Below, in pieces: positions 1 to 10,774 of a stretch of 64,000 nt of DNA (position 1 is the first letter of the stretch; each line of letters starts with the position of its first letter). The stretch is from Poa pratensis (taxonomy: Eukaryota > Streptophyta > Magnoliopsida > Poales > Poaceae), in assembly GCA_947311845.1 (NCBI GenBank), contig CAMZMU010000075.1, forward strand, positions 18,823,366-18,887,365. The letters run 5' to 3'. The notes under the pieces were generated by a model, which ran no database searches, was not told where the DNA came from, and was given only the letters and a program-made list of their open reading frames with translations. The position numbers and the translations under genes were made by a program.

Positions 1-2885
1 GCTGTGGCCAGCTTTGCGTGTTGCGCAGCCTACTGAGTAACTGCGCAGTGGGTTGTGCAGCTTTCTGTACCAGTGCAGTAGCGTGTCGACCGAACACTCA
101 TGCAGTTGAAAAATCGTAGTTGTAAACTGAATGATAGATGAAAATTAAGTCGGCTAAAAAGTTACAGATTGCAAGTATTACTGTCAGGATCATGTTACAC
201 GTGTTTGATTCACGTTTTGTCTCGCCCATGACATAACTAATCATCATTGCGCACACTGGTTTCTAGAAACACAGAAAACTTTCAGCATTGTGGACGTGTA
301 ATTTATGTGAGAATATCTTTGTGGAAATTAGTATTAAAGAATATTTAGTGCTATCACCCCTTTAGATGCTCCACGTGCTACCACTAGAAAAACACTTTTA
401 ACTTTTCAGAAAATTACACGAAAAAAATGTGAGTGTTCATAAGACGTGTCTACAATCTAAAAAAAATCATGTCCAAATTCGAACGAAGCTTTGATAAACA
501 AAAACGAGAAATGTAAAGTCAATTGTGTCATCAATGTCAGAAAAGATAAAAGTAAAAAATTACACTAATGCATACTAGATTTTTCTTTTTTTGTCCCTCA
601 ATGTTCCTAAATAGTGTATTTTTTACGACTGTTCCTAAATAGTGTCATTAGTGTAGTGTAATTAGTGTGCCACGACCGCTGTGGTTGAAGCGGGCTGGCA
701 CCTGACATTATTTTTTTGCCATGGTACGTGCTGGCATTCTGCATGGTGGCGTTATTAGTGAATAGTGTAATTAGTGTATAGAGTGTTAGCTAGGCTTCAA
801 AGGGTAACGTGTTACGCAGTAAAGTCGTGTCAGAGTCTGCTGCGGGTCCACTGGTTCATACCACCATACCAGCAGCTCTTGGATCCATCCTGCCGGTCTA
901 GCTACAGTAATAATGTAAGAACTCTGTCGCCGCTTAGTTTATCTGCCAGCCGCAGCAATGCGGTCAAACCTAGCTGGAACTTCAAAAAAATTATCAAATG
1001 TAAGAACCAAACCAAAAAAAAAATCAGTACCAAGAAAAAAAAACTCTGTCTCGAGTTGATTTTTAGTACTCCTACCAAAAAATAAACTCTGCCTCAATTA
1101 CCATGGCCGGCTTTGATTAGAAGATTAATTCCGTTACCCCCTTGATGTAGTGCACGTATGATGCTCGCGGTACCAAAAAAACGATTTGTCCGTTTTCCTT
1201 GGCACGTGTGATGATCACTGATCAGGGGAGAGATGGCGTGTGCACCCTAATCTGTTCTGCTGTCAGTACAGCGAAATCGGCCCGGTGTGGCATTTATGTA
1301 GGCACGGTGAAAAGAATATTTACTTGTACAGTGCTGGGGAGCGTGGTCGAACGGTAACCTGCATGCGTGTCGCCGGTCATTAAGTTCGTGTCAGACTCAG
1401 CTGCGGGTCCACCTGTTGGTACGTCAATACTCTGATATACGAAGCGAGAAAGTTTCCCGAACGGAATAAATACAGATGCTGGTCCGCTACTATACCAAGA
1501 CGCGAACCAATGGGAACCCGAGTTAAAGTGCGTGCAGGGCAGAGACGCATTTTCCCCCATGCTCTCACACTACACGAGTACACGTGGAGTCCGTGCTGTC
1601 CTCAAGGTCTCTAAAATCAAATCAATCATGCAGATAGATCGACCAGACACAAAGAAATAGATGTCGTACCTAAATAGTTTGAACACGCTGTTGAGACTTT
1701 AATATCGAAGTCTTATAGAAACTAGCTATACAGGTACATGGGACCAACTTGAATGGTATTGGTATGACAACAAGCTCAAAGTTGCTCCTCCAGAGTCAAG
1801 ACACGTTCACTACCCAACAAATTAGAAAAAGAACCTTAAAATTTATAGTGTGAACGACGGGTTGAAAGTTAAATCTACTGAAGTTTCATGAAAGCTCGTG
1901 CACATGCTTATACAGTTTGTTCTACTAATTTATAACTTGTCCGCATGTACACAATTGTTGTAAATTTCGGTTGATCTCAAACAATATTTTTATGTGTGAA
2001 CACATTGTTCAAATTGTAACAACGAAATTTCATGTAATGTGCATAAACTTTCATTTTCATGTGACATCCAAATAAAAATATAGGAATCAGAATTTTCATA
2101 ATCAAATTCAAATGTTACGAGAATTGGTTTTCAAATCTAACTGAATTAATGAAATTCAATAGCCAAGCAAGGTGTAAGATTCACAACTCTGGTGGATTGG
2201 AGATACGTCCACCTCCCCTAACCAACCAAACTTTATGATTTTTCTCACACAACTATTATTTTTCACATGTTATATACAAGGACAGTTAACATCAATGAAA
2301 TGAATGCACACTTCTCGTTGTCGACACAAACATCGCTTCCAAGTGAGAGGAAATTTGACAAACCACTAACTATTGTTGCGACTATTGTGCAAACTACTCA
2401 ATTTACATGTTTTTAATAGAAATCACCAACTATTCTTATAATCGTTGCACATAGGTCTAAACCGTAGATTAATCTGATTAACAACCGTTCTAATGAGTAA
2501 TTGAGTATAACCGATGAATTAGAGATTACGGGGCATTACCTGTTTATATCAGTTGGTATACATTGTTTTGGCTACTAGAGAACTTTCAGATATTTTTAAA
2601 AGTTTGAAAATTTGACCAAAATTTGTCCGTATCTCATAAAAAGTGGCCAAAATTTCAATTTTTATTGTCTAAAATGTATCAAAATATCCCAGAGTAGATA
2701 TTGTCGAATGCCTCAATTAAAAAAATTTATAAGAAAATCACAACTCATGGGTCCCATTGATCATATGTACGATTAGTTGAATTAAACTGTGATTTGGAGC
2801 TATGTGCAACTTAGTACAAGGATAGTTGGTGGTTTCTGCAAATTGCTCTCCAAATGAAATGATAATTTATCTTTAGTAAAACAAC
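1..2885. other. AT-rich intergenic sequence, no gene seen
   Basis: Open frames here are short (at most about 103 codons) and low in complexity; none resembles a known protein. One weak structure is a roughly 40-bp segment present twice in diverged form (822-860 and 1382-1422), sharing cgtgtcaga and gctgcgggtccac. No terminal repeats or target duplications could be set around it. Probably decayed transposon sequence, but unassigned. Confidence 0.5.
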
Positions 2886-2896
2886 AATAAGATCAT

Positions 2897-3260
2897 GGCG
2901 GTTCATCTTTGGTGGTACTCACTTGGGGCCTGCCGCCCGAGGAAGAAGAAGCGGGAATTGGTCATGCTAGCCATAGCGGTTTGCCGGCGATTATGGTTGG
3001 ATAGGAATGACAGAAAATTTGAAAGGAAGAAGGAAGCTAATGGCGTGATCATAAGGCTGATCAGAGAAGAATTTGAGCTCTGGACTAACCGACTAAGGCG
3101 ACGGAAAGGGCAGAGAACATGGAGGAGTAGGTTTAATTCAGGCGGACTGCAGTTGCAGTTGGGTGTTGTGGTGTTGTGTTGCGTTGTAACAGAACCCTGT
3201 AACACCTGTTCCCTCTTCTTAATGACATGACATGCAAGATTTACATGTTCTTGAAAAAAA
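2897..3260 (+). mobile_element. 5'-truncated L1-type LINE with target-site duplication
   Basis: The 5' part encodes the C-terminal end of a plant non-LTR ORF2 (Trp/Arg-rich block AVCRRLWLDRNDRKF, then IIRLIREEFELW), which resembles the tail after the zinc-binding RT domain. It is followed by a short 3' UTR with the plant-LINE-like phrase cttcttaatgacatgacatg and an A8 tail. An 11-bp direct repeat AATAAGATCAT flanks it exactly (2886-2896 and 3260-3270), as expected of target-primed reverse transcription. Only about 0.36 kb of an element of several kb remains, so it is a dead-on-arrival copy. Family inferred from the protein pattern; the boundaries rest on the visible duplication. Confidence 0.8.
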
Positions 3261-3310
3261 ATAAGATCATACCTGCGAGTGTGTGTTTGACGTCTCATGA
3301 ATTGGAGATA

Positions 3311-3668
3311 CTAGAAACATACCCCGCGCGTTGCAGCGAGAATCTTTTAAATTTTTTATTGTAAATAAAGGGATATAAGACCCATGGAATATAAATTTGT
3401 TTACGTAAATATGCAACATATCACAATTGTCGAAAGGCTAAATTTAATTAATGTGATTTTTTTGTATTTGATGATTAAAAATGGGTGAAGTGGACAATTG
3501 TAGGGATTAAAAGTAGATGATGTGGATAGGCTGCATGCAAAAATATATTATCATTAATACATATTAGTGTGGGATGACATGGATAATTGGGTGATGTGGA
3601 TAGTTTGCATGTTGAGATAGAAAATCATAAATGACTTTAGTGAGATTTTGCTTTATAAGAAGTATAGA
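3311..3668 (-). mobile_element. Non-autonomous Helitron
   Basis: Read on the minus strand the segment begins TCTATACTTCTTATAAAG just after an A and ends ...CTGCAACGCGCGGGG..TTTCTAG just before a T. This is the Helitron layout: 5' TC, 3' CTAG, a GC-rich hairpin-forming stretch close to the 3' end, insertion between A and T, and no target duplication. The interior is AT-rich with no coding capacity. The hairpin arms have partly decayed. A chance match of short ends cannot be excluded; the combination of both ends makes it likely. Confidence 0.6.
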
Positions 3669-3862
3669 TAGATAACCACCTGATGCTCTCGTACCGTTTG
3701 TAGCCTTGTGGTTTGCCAAAATTTATAGCGATCCACAGCTGCCAACCATTCGGCAAAGTGAAGCAGCTTCGATCCGTTGACGTCGACATTTCACGGTTTA
3801 CCGGAAATGCCATGTCATAGGCATGTGACTGATGGTGTGCTCATCACCGTACTAGTAAGATC

Positions 3863-4040
3863 GAGAAAATGACAAAAACCACCACAATTGAACACAAGGC
3901 GACGATGAGCCATCATCTTTGGGTTTTTTGACATAAATACCGCTATTGAGGCCATGCCGTGACGCAGAGCACTGATTCGTCTGTTTAAGACCGTTAACAC
4001 GTTTTTGACAGCTCGGACCCACCCGTCAGGTCTATGTGGA
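3863..4040 (+). repeat. MULE left terminal inverted repeat
   Basis: Left arm. It carries the blocks accaccacaattgaacaca and ccgttaacacgttt, which recur inverted in the right arm at 5185-5357. The inner limit is approximate because similarity fades after about 4012. Confidence 0.8.
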
Positions 4041-4384
4041 AAAAAGAAAAAGAAAAAAGTCAACGTTATCTCTAAGCCAGGGCTGCTCGGAGGAGACCGG
4101 AGGCGAGGCGGAGCTGCACGGCACGGGAGGCTGCGCGGAGGAGGAGATGTAGGGGCTGCACTGGCTCGGGCTCTCACGCACGCCTCTGGCCGCCGCCCCT
4201 CGCCACTGGCCGCCGCGACCACCCATGGCCGCTGCGCCCGGGCCCGCTGGCTGGTCCGGCCGCCGCCTCGCGCGAGCTCGTCCGGCCGCGGGCTGCTGCG
4301 GCCTCCGCCTCCACCCCACGCCCATGGCGCGTTCCCGCCTGACGGCGCCGCTGCGGCGCGGCGAGTTGTCCCCCGGCGGTGTCC

Positions 4385-4560
4385 ATCTCCACGGTACAGA
4401 GGGCGACGAGCTGCGCGTGGTGGGCGCGCGCGGCGGCGAGCTCGGCCTGCGCCCGCGAGCTGCGCCATGAGCCCGTCCACCTGCCTCTGCAGCTGGCAGA
4501 TGGCGCCGGCGCTGCCGTAGACCGGGTCAGGCGACCGCGCCGCCGCCTCTTGTGCTGCCT
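4385..4560 (-). pseudogene. Captured LOB-domain (LBD/ASL) gene fragment
   Basis: The minus strand encodes DPVYGSAGAICQLQ, the hallmark of plant LATERAL ORGAN BOUNDARIES domain transcription factors (usual form DPVYGCxGAI), preceded by an EAAARSP stretch that fits the region just upstream in the family. It is followed by the heptad-like QRQV..L.AQL start of the LOB leucine-zipper coiled coil. The expected continuation AQAELAAARAHHAQL sits in another frame, so a small deletion near 4451 breaks the reading. The Cys, GAS and N-terminal zinc parts of the domain are absent. The fragment lies wholly between the MULE inverted repeats. In plants these DNA-binding regulators specify organ boundaries; this piece cannot do so. 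Its origin from a host LBD gene is inferred from the motif. Confidence 0.75.
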
Positions 4561-5184
4561 ATTCAATAATTCAAAAAGGATAATTTCGCTGTCCGGCTGA
4601 TTGACTCGATCGATCAACGTGCGCGCTGACTGGTTATACTCACTCATTCAGCCGCGGGCTGCTCTGGCCGCCATGCGCGCTGCGACCCTACTTGCTGGTG
4701 TTGCTCGTTGCCACAGCAGCATGGCTCCGCAATTTAATTTTCCCTGGAGAGAGAGCATTGTAGAACAAAATTACCAGCAGATAGTTCGATTCAGAGATGA
4801 CCATCTCTGTCGCTGCACATCACCTGCCACTTCCACGGTAGTAGGCGTGAATCGCTGGCTAAATTTATGAATCGATGAACTCCGTGGCGGGACGGTGCAG
4901 GTCGGCTACGTGGGCTGGCTAAATTTATGAATCGATACACGCTGGAGGAGCCAGAGACGGCTGACACACAGAGGACGAACCGAGGGCCGCTCAAATTGAT
5001 TGGGCACGTGGGCGTGGCCGGCCGGCAAGAGCAGAGGTAGGGGCGGGCACCGGACCACGGGCACTCGCGAGCTGCCGGCCGGCAAGAGCAGGGCATCACA
5101 GCTGCGTGGGGACGGCGGGAGAAGGAAGGAGACTAGGAGAGCATTGACTTCTGGTTATTTTAATTTTTTATTATCCTGCTTTTG

Positions 5185-5357
5185 CCACGTATGATGGACC
5201 AACCTGGTCAGTAAACGTGTTAACGGGTTTAATTAGACGAATTACCGCTCGTTGTCACAATCTAGCCCCAAAAGAGGCATTTATGTGTCAAGAAATCCTA
5301 AGGTGGTGACTCATCGTCGCCTTGTGTTCAATTGTGGTGGTTTTTTGTCATTTTCTC
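5185..5357 (-). repeat. MULE right terminal inverted repeat
   Basis: Right arm ending ...CATTTTCTC, inverted relative to 3863-4040. It is followed directly by the 9-bp target duplication at 5358-5366. Confidence 0.8.
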
Positions 5358-5429
5358 AGTAATATCAATCCCAACACAATGGCTAGCTATTGGCAGTGGA
5401 CTACACATGACATCGGCCGTTTCGTTGTA

Positions 5430-5550
5430 CTCCCTCCGTTCCATATTAATTGATTTGCTTTTGTCCAAATATGGATGTATTTATACTTGTTAGGTGACTA
5501 GATACATCCATGTATAACCAAGTGTGTGAGTCAATTAAATCCGAACGGAG
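5430..5550. mobile_element. Stowaway MITE (Tc1/Mariner type)
   Basis: A 121-bp element with ends CTCCCTCCGTTCCATATTAA and, inverted, CTCCGTTCGGATTTAATTGA, flanked by TA on both sides (5428-5429 and 5551-5552). This is the standard grass Stowaway structure with a TA target duplication. The interior is noncoding (tagatacatccatgtataa). Confidence 0.9.
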
Positions 5551-5552
5551 TA

Positions 5553-6731
5553 TGTCGCGGGCACATGGTGAGATGCATCATTGAGCAGCTTAATTAACTT
5601 AGAGAATCTATATCCACCTAAGGTCCGTCCGCCATTAAGGGAGATAATTGCTGTCTGTTTGGCATGTGTACTTGAGCAAGAACTGGAGAACACGCGCGGT
5701 ACAATGATACCATCTGACTTTGGCTATATGGGTGTCCGTTGTCGCTGTCATGCTGTTTCTTTTTATTTATAGATGTGCGGAGGTTATTTGTATGGACTGC
5801 AAAAATAATGTTTTATAGGTGCTCACTCAGTTCCGAATTAAATTCCTTTTTTCAATCACGTGTATATAGACGCCTGTTCACTCCAGTCTAAATCATCTTA
5901 TAGTTCGGTACAGAGGGTGTAAGTTTTAGTTTGAAATTATGTTCTGCCATTCAGGGCGATTGTGACTGTCTCATTTCCGTATGTGACAGTGGACGCAAAA
6001 GTTTTAAATAGGCAAACTCTAAATTATAAAATTAAAGGTACACAAATCACATAATCACTTAGTACAATGAAAACTGGAAACATCTACACTCCTTAATTAT
6101 TCGGCAGCTTTAGTATTTTCCGTCTCTCTGTCACTGTTGCTATTACTCTCAATGTATCACAGCATTTGCACTTTCATTTGTGCTTCGTTTAGAGCTACTT
6201 TCACTAGCAAGTGGCACAAATCTCTTGTGAAATCCGTAATTCACAAATTCATCAAATTAGACACAAATATTTTACGCAAATGCAAAAATTTAGAAAATCA
6301 GAAGAAAAAACATCAAATTTAGTAGCTTTGTTACCTCCTCGATCTCTTTCAGAATATTTCCCATGTAGCATATCTAACAATTCTTGGATAACGGTTTAAG
6401 AGCATTATAAAAGAAGGAAGCAATTTCCATTCTATAATTTGGACATCTACGGATGGCTTCATTCATCCTCTCACCCACGCATTGGCTAGTGGTTCACGGC
6501 CTTCTTGACACAAGTATGAGATATTGGCTCACAGTTGCATAAACCTTAGTAAACATCAATAAGCAGATTGCAACATTCTTCCATTATCCTATGTTTATGT
6601 AGTTTATCCAAAAAAATCAATAATGAAATTTTAAATTGGTTAGGACACTCAGTGATAACAGTTATAGATATAAGTAAATGATATCATCTAGGGATTTTAT
6701 CAGTGTTTCATTCAAAATTTACACCCTTAAC
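5553..6731. other. AT-rich intergenic sequence, no gene seen
   Basis: Only short open frames of low complexity (longest about 63 codons). No inverted or direct repeats with target duplications were found by eye. Confidence 0.5.
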
Positions 6732-6742
6732 AAATTACAAGT

Positions 6743-6895
6743 CTTTTTTTTGAAACGAATGCGGTAGGGGAAGCTCCTACAACGGATTTTTTTAAATAAT
6801 AAGAACCCAAATCTGCGTCCATGAGGATTTGAACCAGTGTGGCTGGGTTATACATCCACTTCCATAACCAAGTGAGCTGGACTGACCACTTCTTA
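6743..6895 (-). mobile_element. tRNA-derived SINE
   Basis: On the minus strand there is an A-box-like TCCAGCTCACTTGG (6868-6881) and a B box GGTTCAAATCC (6825-6835, consensus GGTTCRANTCC) at internal-polymerase-III-promoter spacing. A tRNA-unrelated body follows, ending CGTTTCA and then an A tract (T8 on the plus strand near 6744). An 11-bp flanking repeat with one mismatch (AAATTACAAGT 6732-6742, AAATTGCAAGT 6896-6906) marks target-primed insertion. Too diverged and too long 3' of the B box to be a working tRNA gene. Confidence 0.7.
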
Positions 6896-6906
6896 AAATT
6901 GCAAGT

Positions 6907-8190
6907 TTTTGTATCCATTTTATGCATATTTATGATATGACAATAACATGTACGATGACTCGTTACTCAGGGACAGACCTAGCTCAATTTCAGAATATTC
7001 GGATTAATACCCATTTAATTTTGCAACACATTTCATGTATACACCATATATGTATGAGATCTTTGGATATTCAGCTAATTTTCACTTTATGTGAATGATT
7101 GATAACACACAACTGTAGGGGATTATGTTTGTCAACCACAAAGGTAGGACTAATATTTTCTCAAATTTTGTCAACCACTGATACAACTATACGCACACCG
7201 AACGTTTGCTTTAACAAGAAAATAAAACTAGAGAAACAATACTGGTATGAAAGGATAGTTTTACAAGATAATAAAGAATAAGAAAATAAAAGTTAGTTGC
7301 TGCAGCGATAAAGAACTATAAAGTAATAGAACCATGAGCATGGAGAAGTGGTAGAAGGTGTGGCGGAATTGTCCATAATTAATTAATGAAGCTACAAGGT
7401 TCATCTTCGTCTATTGCAGTTTTTATGTGGGAGAGGCCACAGCATACATGATCTCATCTATTTGTGATTACATGTACTATATGATTGGAACATTAGCAAG
7501 CGATCCGTAACAATTAAATATTCATTAAGGTAAAAACTCGACCATAGCCTTAATATGATATTGGTCCCCCTTCATCCCATACATGTCAAAAACCGAAATG
7601 GGGCTTATGTTTCTGTCGTTCAGGCAGCCCTACCAGACGGCTTCTCAACATATTACAAACCCTATGATGATGATCCATGTGCGCATAAATATAATAGGCA
7701 TCATAGGACTGTACCATATCCACAACTCGAATCAACCAAAGATATTCAAATTAACCACAGGACAAGAAGAAAACACAAATATAGTTTAGATACCATAGAC
7801 ATCCGTAAACAATTTATAACATCAAACACCAAATTAAATAGGGGATTACAGTGCTCTATGAGAGAGTGGACCTCTGTAGCTAGAGTAGAGATGGCGATGA
7901 TGGAGGTGTTGGTGAAGACGGGAAAGATACAACGCGTGGGCGCAGGGCACCTCCTGCACCGGCCGACCATTGTGGGGTGGCGCCGACCCTTAGAGACCTT
8001 CCTCCATGGCTTCTTGGGGCTGTATATGATCCCTCCCCTTATAGATGAGAGCCATGGGGAGGAAAATTCAAGGCTTTTGGTGGCTATCCCGAAAATTAGG
8101 GTTTCCTCTCTTTATATAGACCAGGACAATGCTCCTCAGCACTCCGATTTATGCCCCTTTGATCCAACGGCTCTTGGTCACCTCTAGAAC
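6907..8190. other. Unassigned sequence upstream of the LTR nest
   Basis: No convincing gene. The longest frame (7555-8187, 210 codons) has no recognisable domain and is rich in His, Arg and Pro. The stretch 7860-8150 (gagatggcgatgatgg, then tctctttatatagacc) has the flavour of a grass LTR or transposon terminus, but no partner copy or boundary is visible here, so I leave it unassigned. Confidence 0.4.
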
Positions 8191-8685
8191 TGACATGGGT
8201 ATACATCTCGGGTACCCTACCATGAGGGTACCTGGTGCACGTGACGACTAAGGCCCAATAGCGAAGAGCCTAACCGAAGCCCAAGACAAGAGGCCCAAGA
8301 AGATGGAGTACCCTCCAAGATTAGACATAGGCATAGTCGGTTTAGACTTTCCTTACGTGTAAACTAGGTCGGTTACGAACTCCCGAGATCCAGCCTATTT
8401 AAAGGCTGGGAGGGGTGCCGATCTAGGGACAAGCCATACTCGAACCACCAAAGCTCTTGCGAGATCGACATCTCGCCGGAGCCTCCTTGTAATCTCATAA
8501 TCTCACACGATCAATATCAGACAGGAAGGAAGTAGGGTCTTTACCTCCACCCGAGGGGCCTGAACCTGGGTAAATCTTTGCCTCTGCTTGTCAGCCGACG
8601 AAACTACCAGTACTACCACGTTCTCTCCCCATAATCTCAACCCTAGGTCCTTAACCATGGGATTTGATGAGGGTACACCTCGTCA
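8191..8685 (+). repeat. E1 5' LTR
   Basis: Begins TGACATGGGTATAC and ends ACACCTCGTCA immediately before the primer-binding site. The 4-bp TGAC/GTCA ends are inverted repeats. A TATA-like TATTTAAA is at 8396-8403. A conserved LTR box (agtagggtctttacctcc ... cctgaacctgggtaaatc, 8531-8576) is shared with the other elements here. The start is the best TG candidate; the duplication AGAAC (8186-8190) cannot be confirmed because the 3' LTR is outside the window. Confidence 0.65.
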
Positions 8686-10183
8686 ATTGGCGCCGTCTGT
8701 GGGAAAGAATAGTGCCGGACTCACGGTTCCTTCGGTTCCATCGGAAAACGGCGACTCGCCGATCGGATCTACAAACGGTAACTCGCCGGCTGCATCAACA
8801 AACCAGAACTCGCCTACCCGGGCAACATACGGCAACTCGCCGACCCACTCGACAAACGGCAGCACGCCAGCTTCACCTGCAAAAACCACATCAGATCCTC
8901 TGATGGATTTCGAGCCGCACTCGCCAGAATTCCAGGAGACCTTCTCCGATCTCGAGTCAGGTTTGGATTTGACTGTTGGTTCGTTCAATTTTTTTGTAAA
9001 CAAGCTCGGTGTGCAGGACTTGACAGATCCACGCCAACTCGCGACTCCCGCACCCGAGGCTCCATCGATTACGGCTCCTTCAACTGCGGATCCATCAACC
9101 GCGTCCATACCATCGTCGATCCTTCGATCTTGCTCGTCCGCAACAACCATCTCAACTCGAGAGCTTAACAAGCTCCTGGAGGAGCTCGAAGGTGAGGAGG
9201 CCGAATCAGCATACCGCATAAACAACCCCGAGCTCGATCTTCCACTCGAGGACAACATCGACTGCGGGATCTCCCTCAGCGACTTCGACGAGCCCGAAAC
9301 TCATATCGACAACCACGTCGACTCCGAGATCTGCACCAACAACAACCTCGACTTCGAGATTCATAACAACCTCGCCGACGTCGAGATGAGCACAGGCGAT
9401 GAAGGCGTCGACAGCGAGATCCATTCAGACGGACCACTCGACGGGCATATCGACTCTGACATGAGCCACGATGAAGATGTCGAGTCCATGACAGGACTCG
9501 AAAACACATATTCATACTCTCGGGTGATACCCCAGCAGGTCTACGTTGCCATCGCCGCAGAATCATCAGATGCTGCGGCCAGCCGCAGGCCTACAGAATT
9601 CCCGTGCACAGTTACTATGCCGGACGGAGTCACAACTCTCATAATCACTGCTGAGATGGCAGCAAAAGCAGATAAAGTCATCAAGGAGTGCACAATGATG
9701 CCAGCTGACGCAACACAAGAGGAGATGTTGACCTTCCAGTACTTCAACTGGCAGGAATCACTTCGACTGCGGCAGGTCAGAGCAACACTCGAAGAACGCA
9801 AAAAGCAAGCTAGCTTGTCGAGTGCGCGAAGAAGACAGCTCTCCCTAAGCTCCACTGGGCGAGCAGACACAAGACCCAGATCAAGGCTGTCACACCTCTC
9901 GCCAGATGAGAGAACGGCACTCACCCGCAACTTAGGCAACTCCTTCATGACATACGACGAAGAGGGAGTGCCAGTACCCAAAACAGCTGCGGGTGCCCTC
10001 TTTACTGCCGCAGCATACCTAGAAGCAATCAAGCCTCCAGCTGATGACCCCAACGCAAAACTATATCGCCAGCAGATCAAATCGCTCGCCCTAGCAGCAA
10101 AGGCTATACGCCAAAACCCAAACACTCCAGGAGGGAGTCGAGATCGTGCCATAGTTGACACACGTCGTGAAGAGCACAATCGC
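8658..10183 (+). pseudogene. gag: E1 gag, N-terminal part (interrupted by E2)
   Basis: Structural protein of the retrotransposon particle. The frame opens at an ATG inside the LTR (8658) and reads through the primer-binding site as TPRQLAPSVG. Residues about 30-80 hold about five degenerate STNGNSP-like repeats. A long acidic Asp/Glu-rich segment follows (about residues 190-290), then a helical basic region. There is no stop before position 10184, where E2 inserts at the ATCGC target. With the insert ignored, the frame continues at 36893 into an Arg/Ser-rich stretch. Unusually long N-terminal extension for a gag; function of the extension unknown. Confidence 0.75.
8687..8704 (+). other. E1 primer-binding site
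   Basis: TTGGCGCCGTCTGTGGGA, one base after the LTR. The TGGCGCCGT core is complementary to the 3' CCA end expected of plant tRNA-Asp(GUC) (inference; later positions mismatch). The site is also inside the gag reading frame. Confidence 0.75.
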
Positions 10184-10774
10184 TGATGGGGGGATAATAA
10201 CCCGGTAGGCCCATGAAGAGGAAAACATGACCCGCCAGGCAGGAGGCCCGGCGAGGCCAGTTAACCCTCAGCATAGGCCGGGTTACGGTGCTGGGCCGGT
10301 ATCTTGGCGATGACCCGGCTATTCATGAAGAATGTTCCAGAAGGTCCAGAGGCGGTTCAAGAGGCGGTTCTATACTTGGAATACACGAAGGATAAAGGAG
10401 TAGTAGTAGGACTCAGAGTTCGGGTAGAACCCGGCCTATCATGTACGCGACCAGGAGGCCCGGTATCTATATAAACCGGCCCCTGCCCCTTAGACAGGAA
10501 GACTTTCGTAACCCCAAGCTTTAGGCGAGAGACATACAATCCTTGTAACCTAGATCGAGATCCGGCTCTGTTGTAGTAGCCGGGTTATCGAGACAGAGAT
10601 CGAGATTAATAATAAGATAGCAGGAAGTAGGTCTTTATCTCCAATGGAGAGGCCGAACCTGGGTAAACCTTTGTCCCCTGCCGTGCTAAACAAACACCCA
10701 GACACCAGAGTCGCCTTGCCCAAAAGTTTAAGCTACCCTCAAGTAGCATCTGCCGTGTTTTCTACCCCACGACA
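10184..10774 (+). repeat. E2 5' LTR
   Basis: TGATGGGGGGATAATAACCC ... TACCCCACGACA. TATA box TATATAAA at 10468-10475. Conserved LTR box at 10625-10670. The last 130 bases are also the start of the gag open frame. Confidence 0.93.

Larger units (their letters stand above)
3863..5357. mobile_element. Mutator-like element (Pack-MULE)
   Basis: Long terminal inverted repeats starting GAGAAAATGACAAAAACC (left) match the reverse complement of the right end over about 150-175 bp, with scattered mismatches. The element is flanked by 9-bp target duplications differing at one base (AGTAAGATC at 3854-3862, AGTAATATC at 5358-5366). Nine-base duplications and long TIRs define the Mutator superfamily. No transposase is present. 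The interior is GC-rich, against AT-rich surroundings, and contains a recognisable host-gene fragment (next entries), so it is a gene-capturing non-autonomous element. Short internal duplications (tggctaaatttatgaatcgat near 4856 and 4916; ccggcaagagcag near 5021 and 5080) show further internal rearrangement. Confidence 0.85.

Noticed and set aside
4005..4520. Long GC-rich open frames on both strands (up to 221 codons) as genes
   Set aside because: They lie inside the MULE interior, arise from high GC content, and the only family signal (LOB domain) is split between frames.
6825..6881. tRNA gene on the minus strand
   Set aside because: A and B boxes are present but the cloverleaf does not close, and the A tail and duplication show a SINE.
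7555..8187. 210-codon open frame as a host gene
   Set aside because: No domain, no gene-like splice or start context, and composition resembles decayed transposon DNA.
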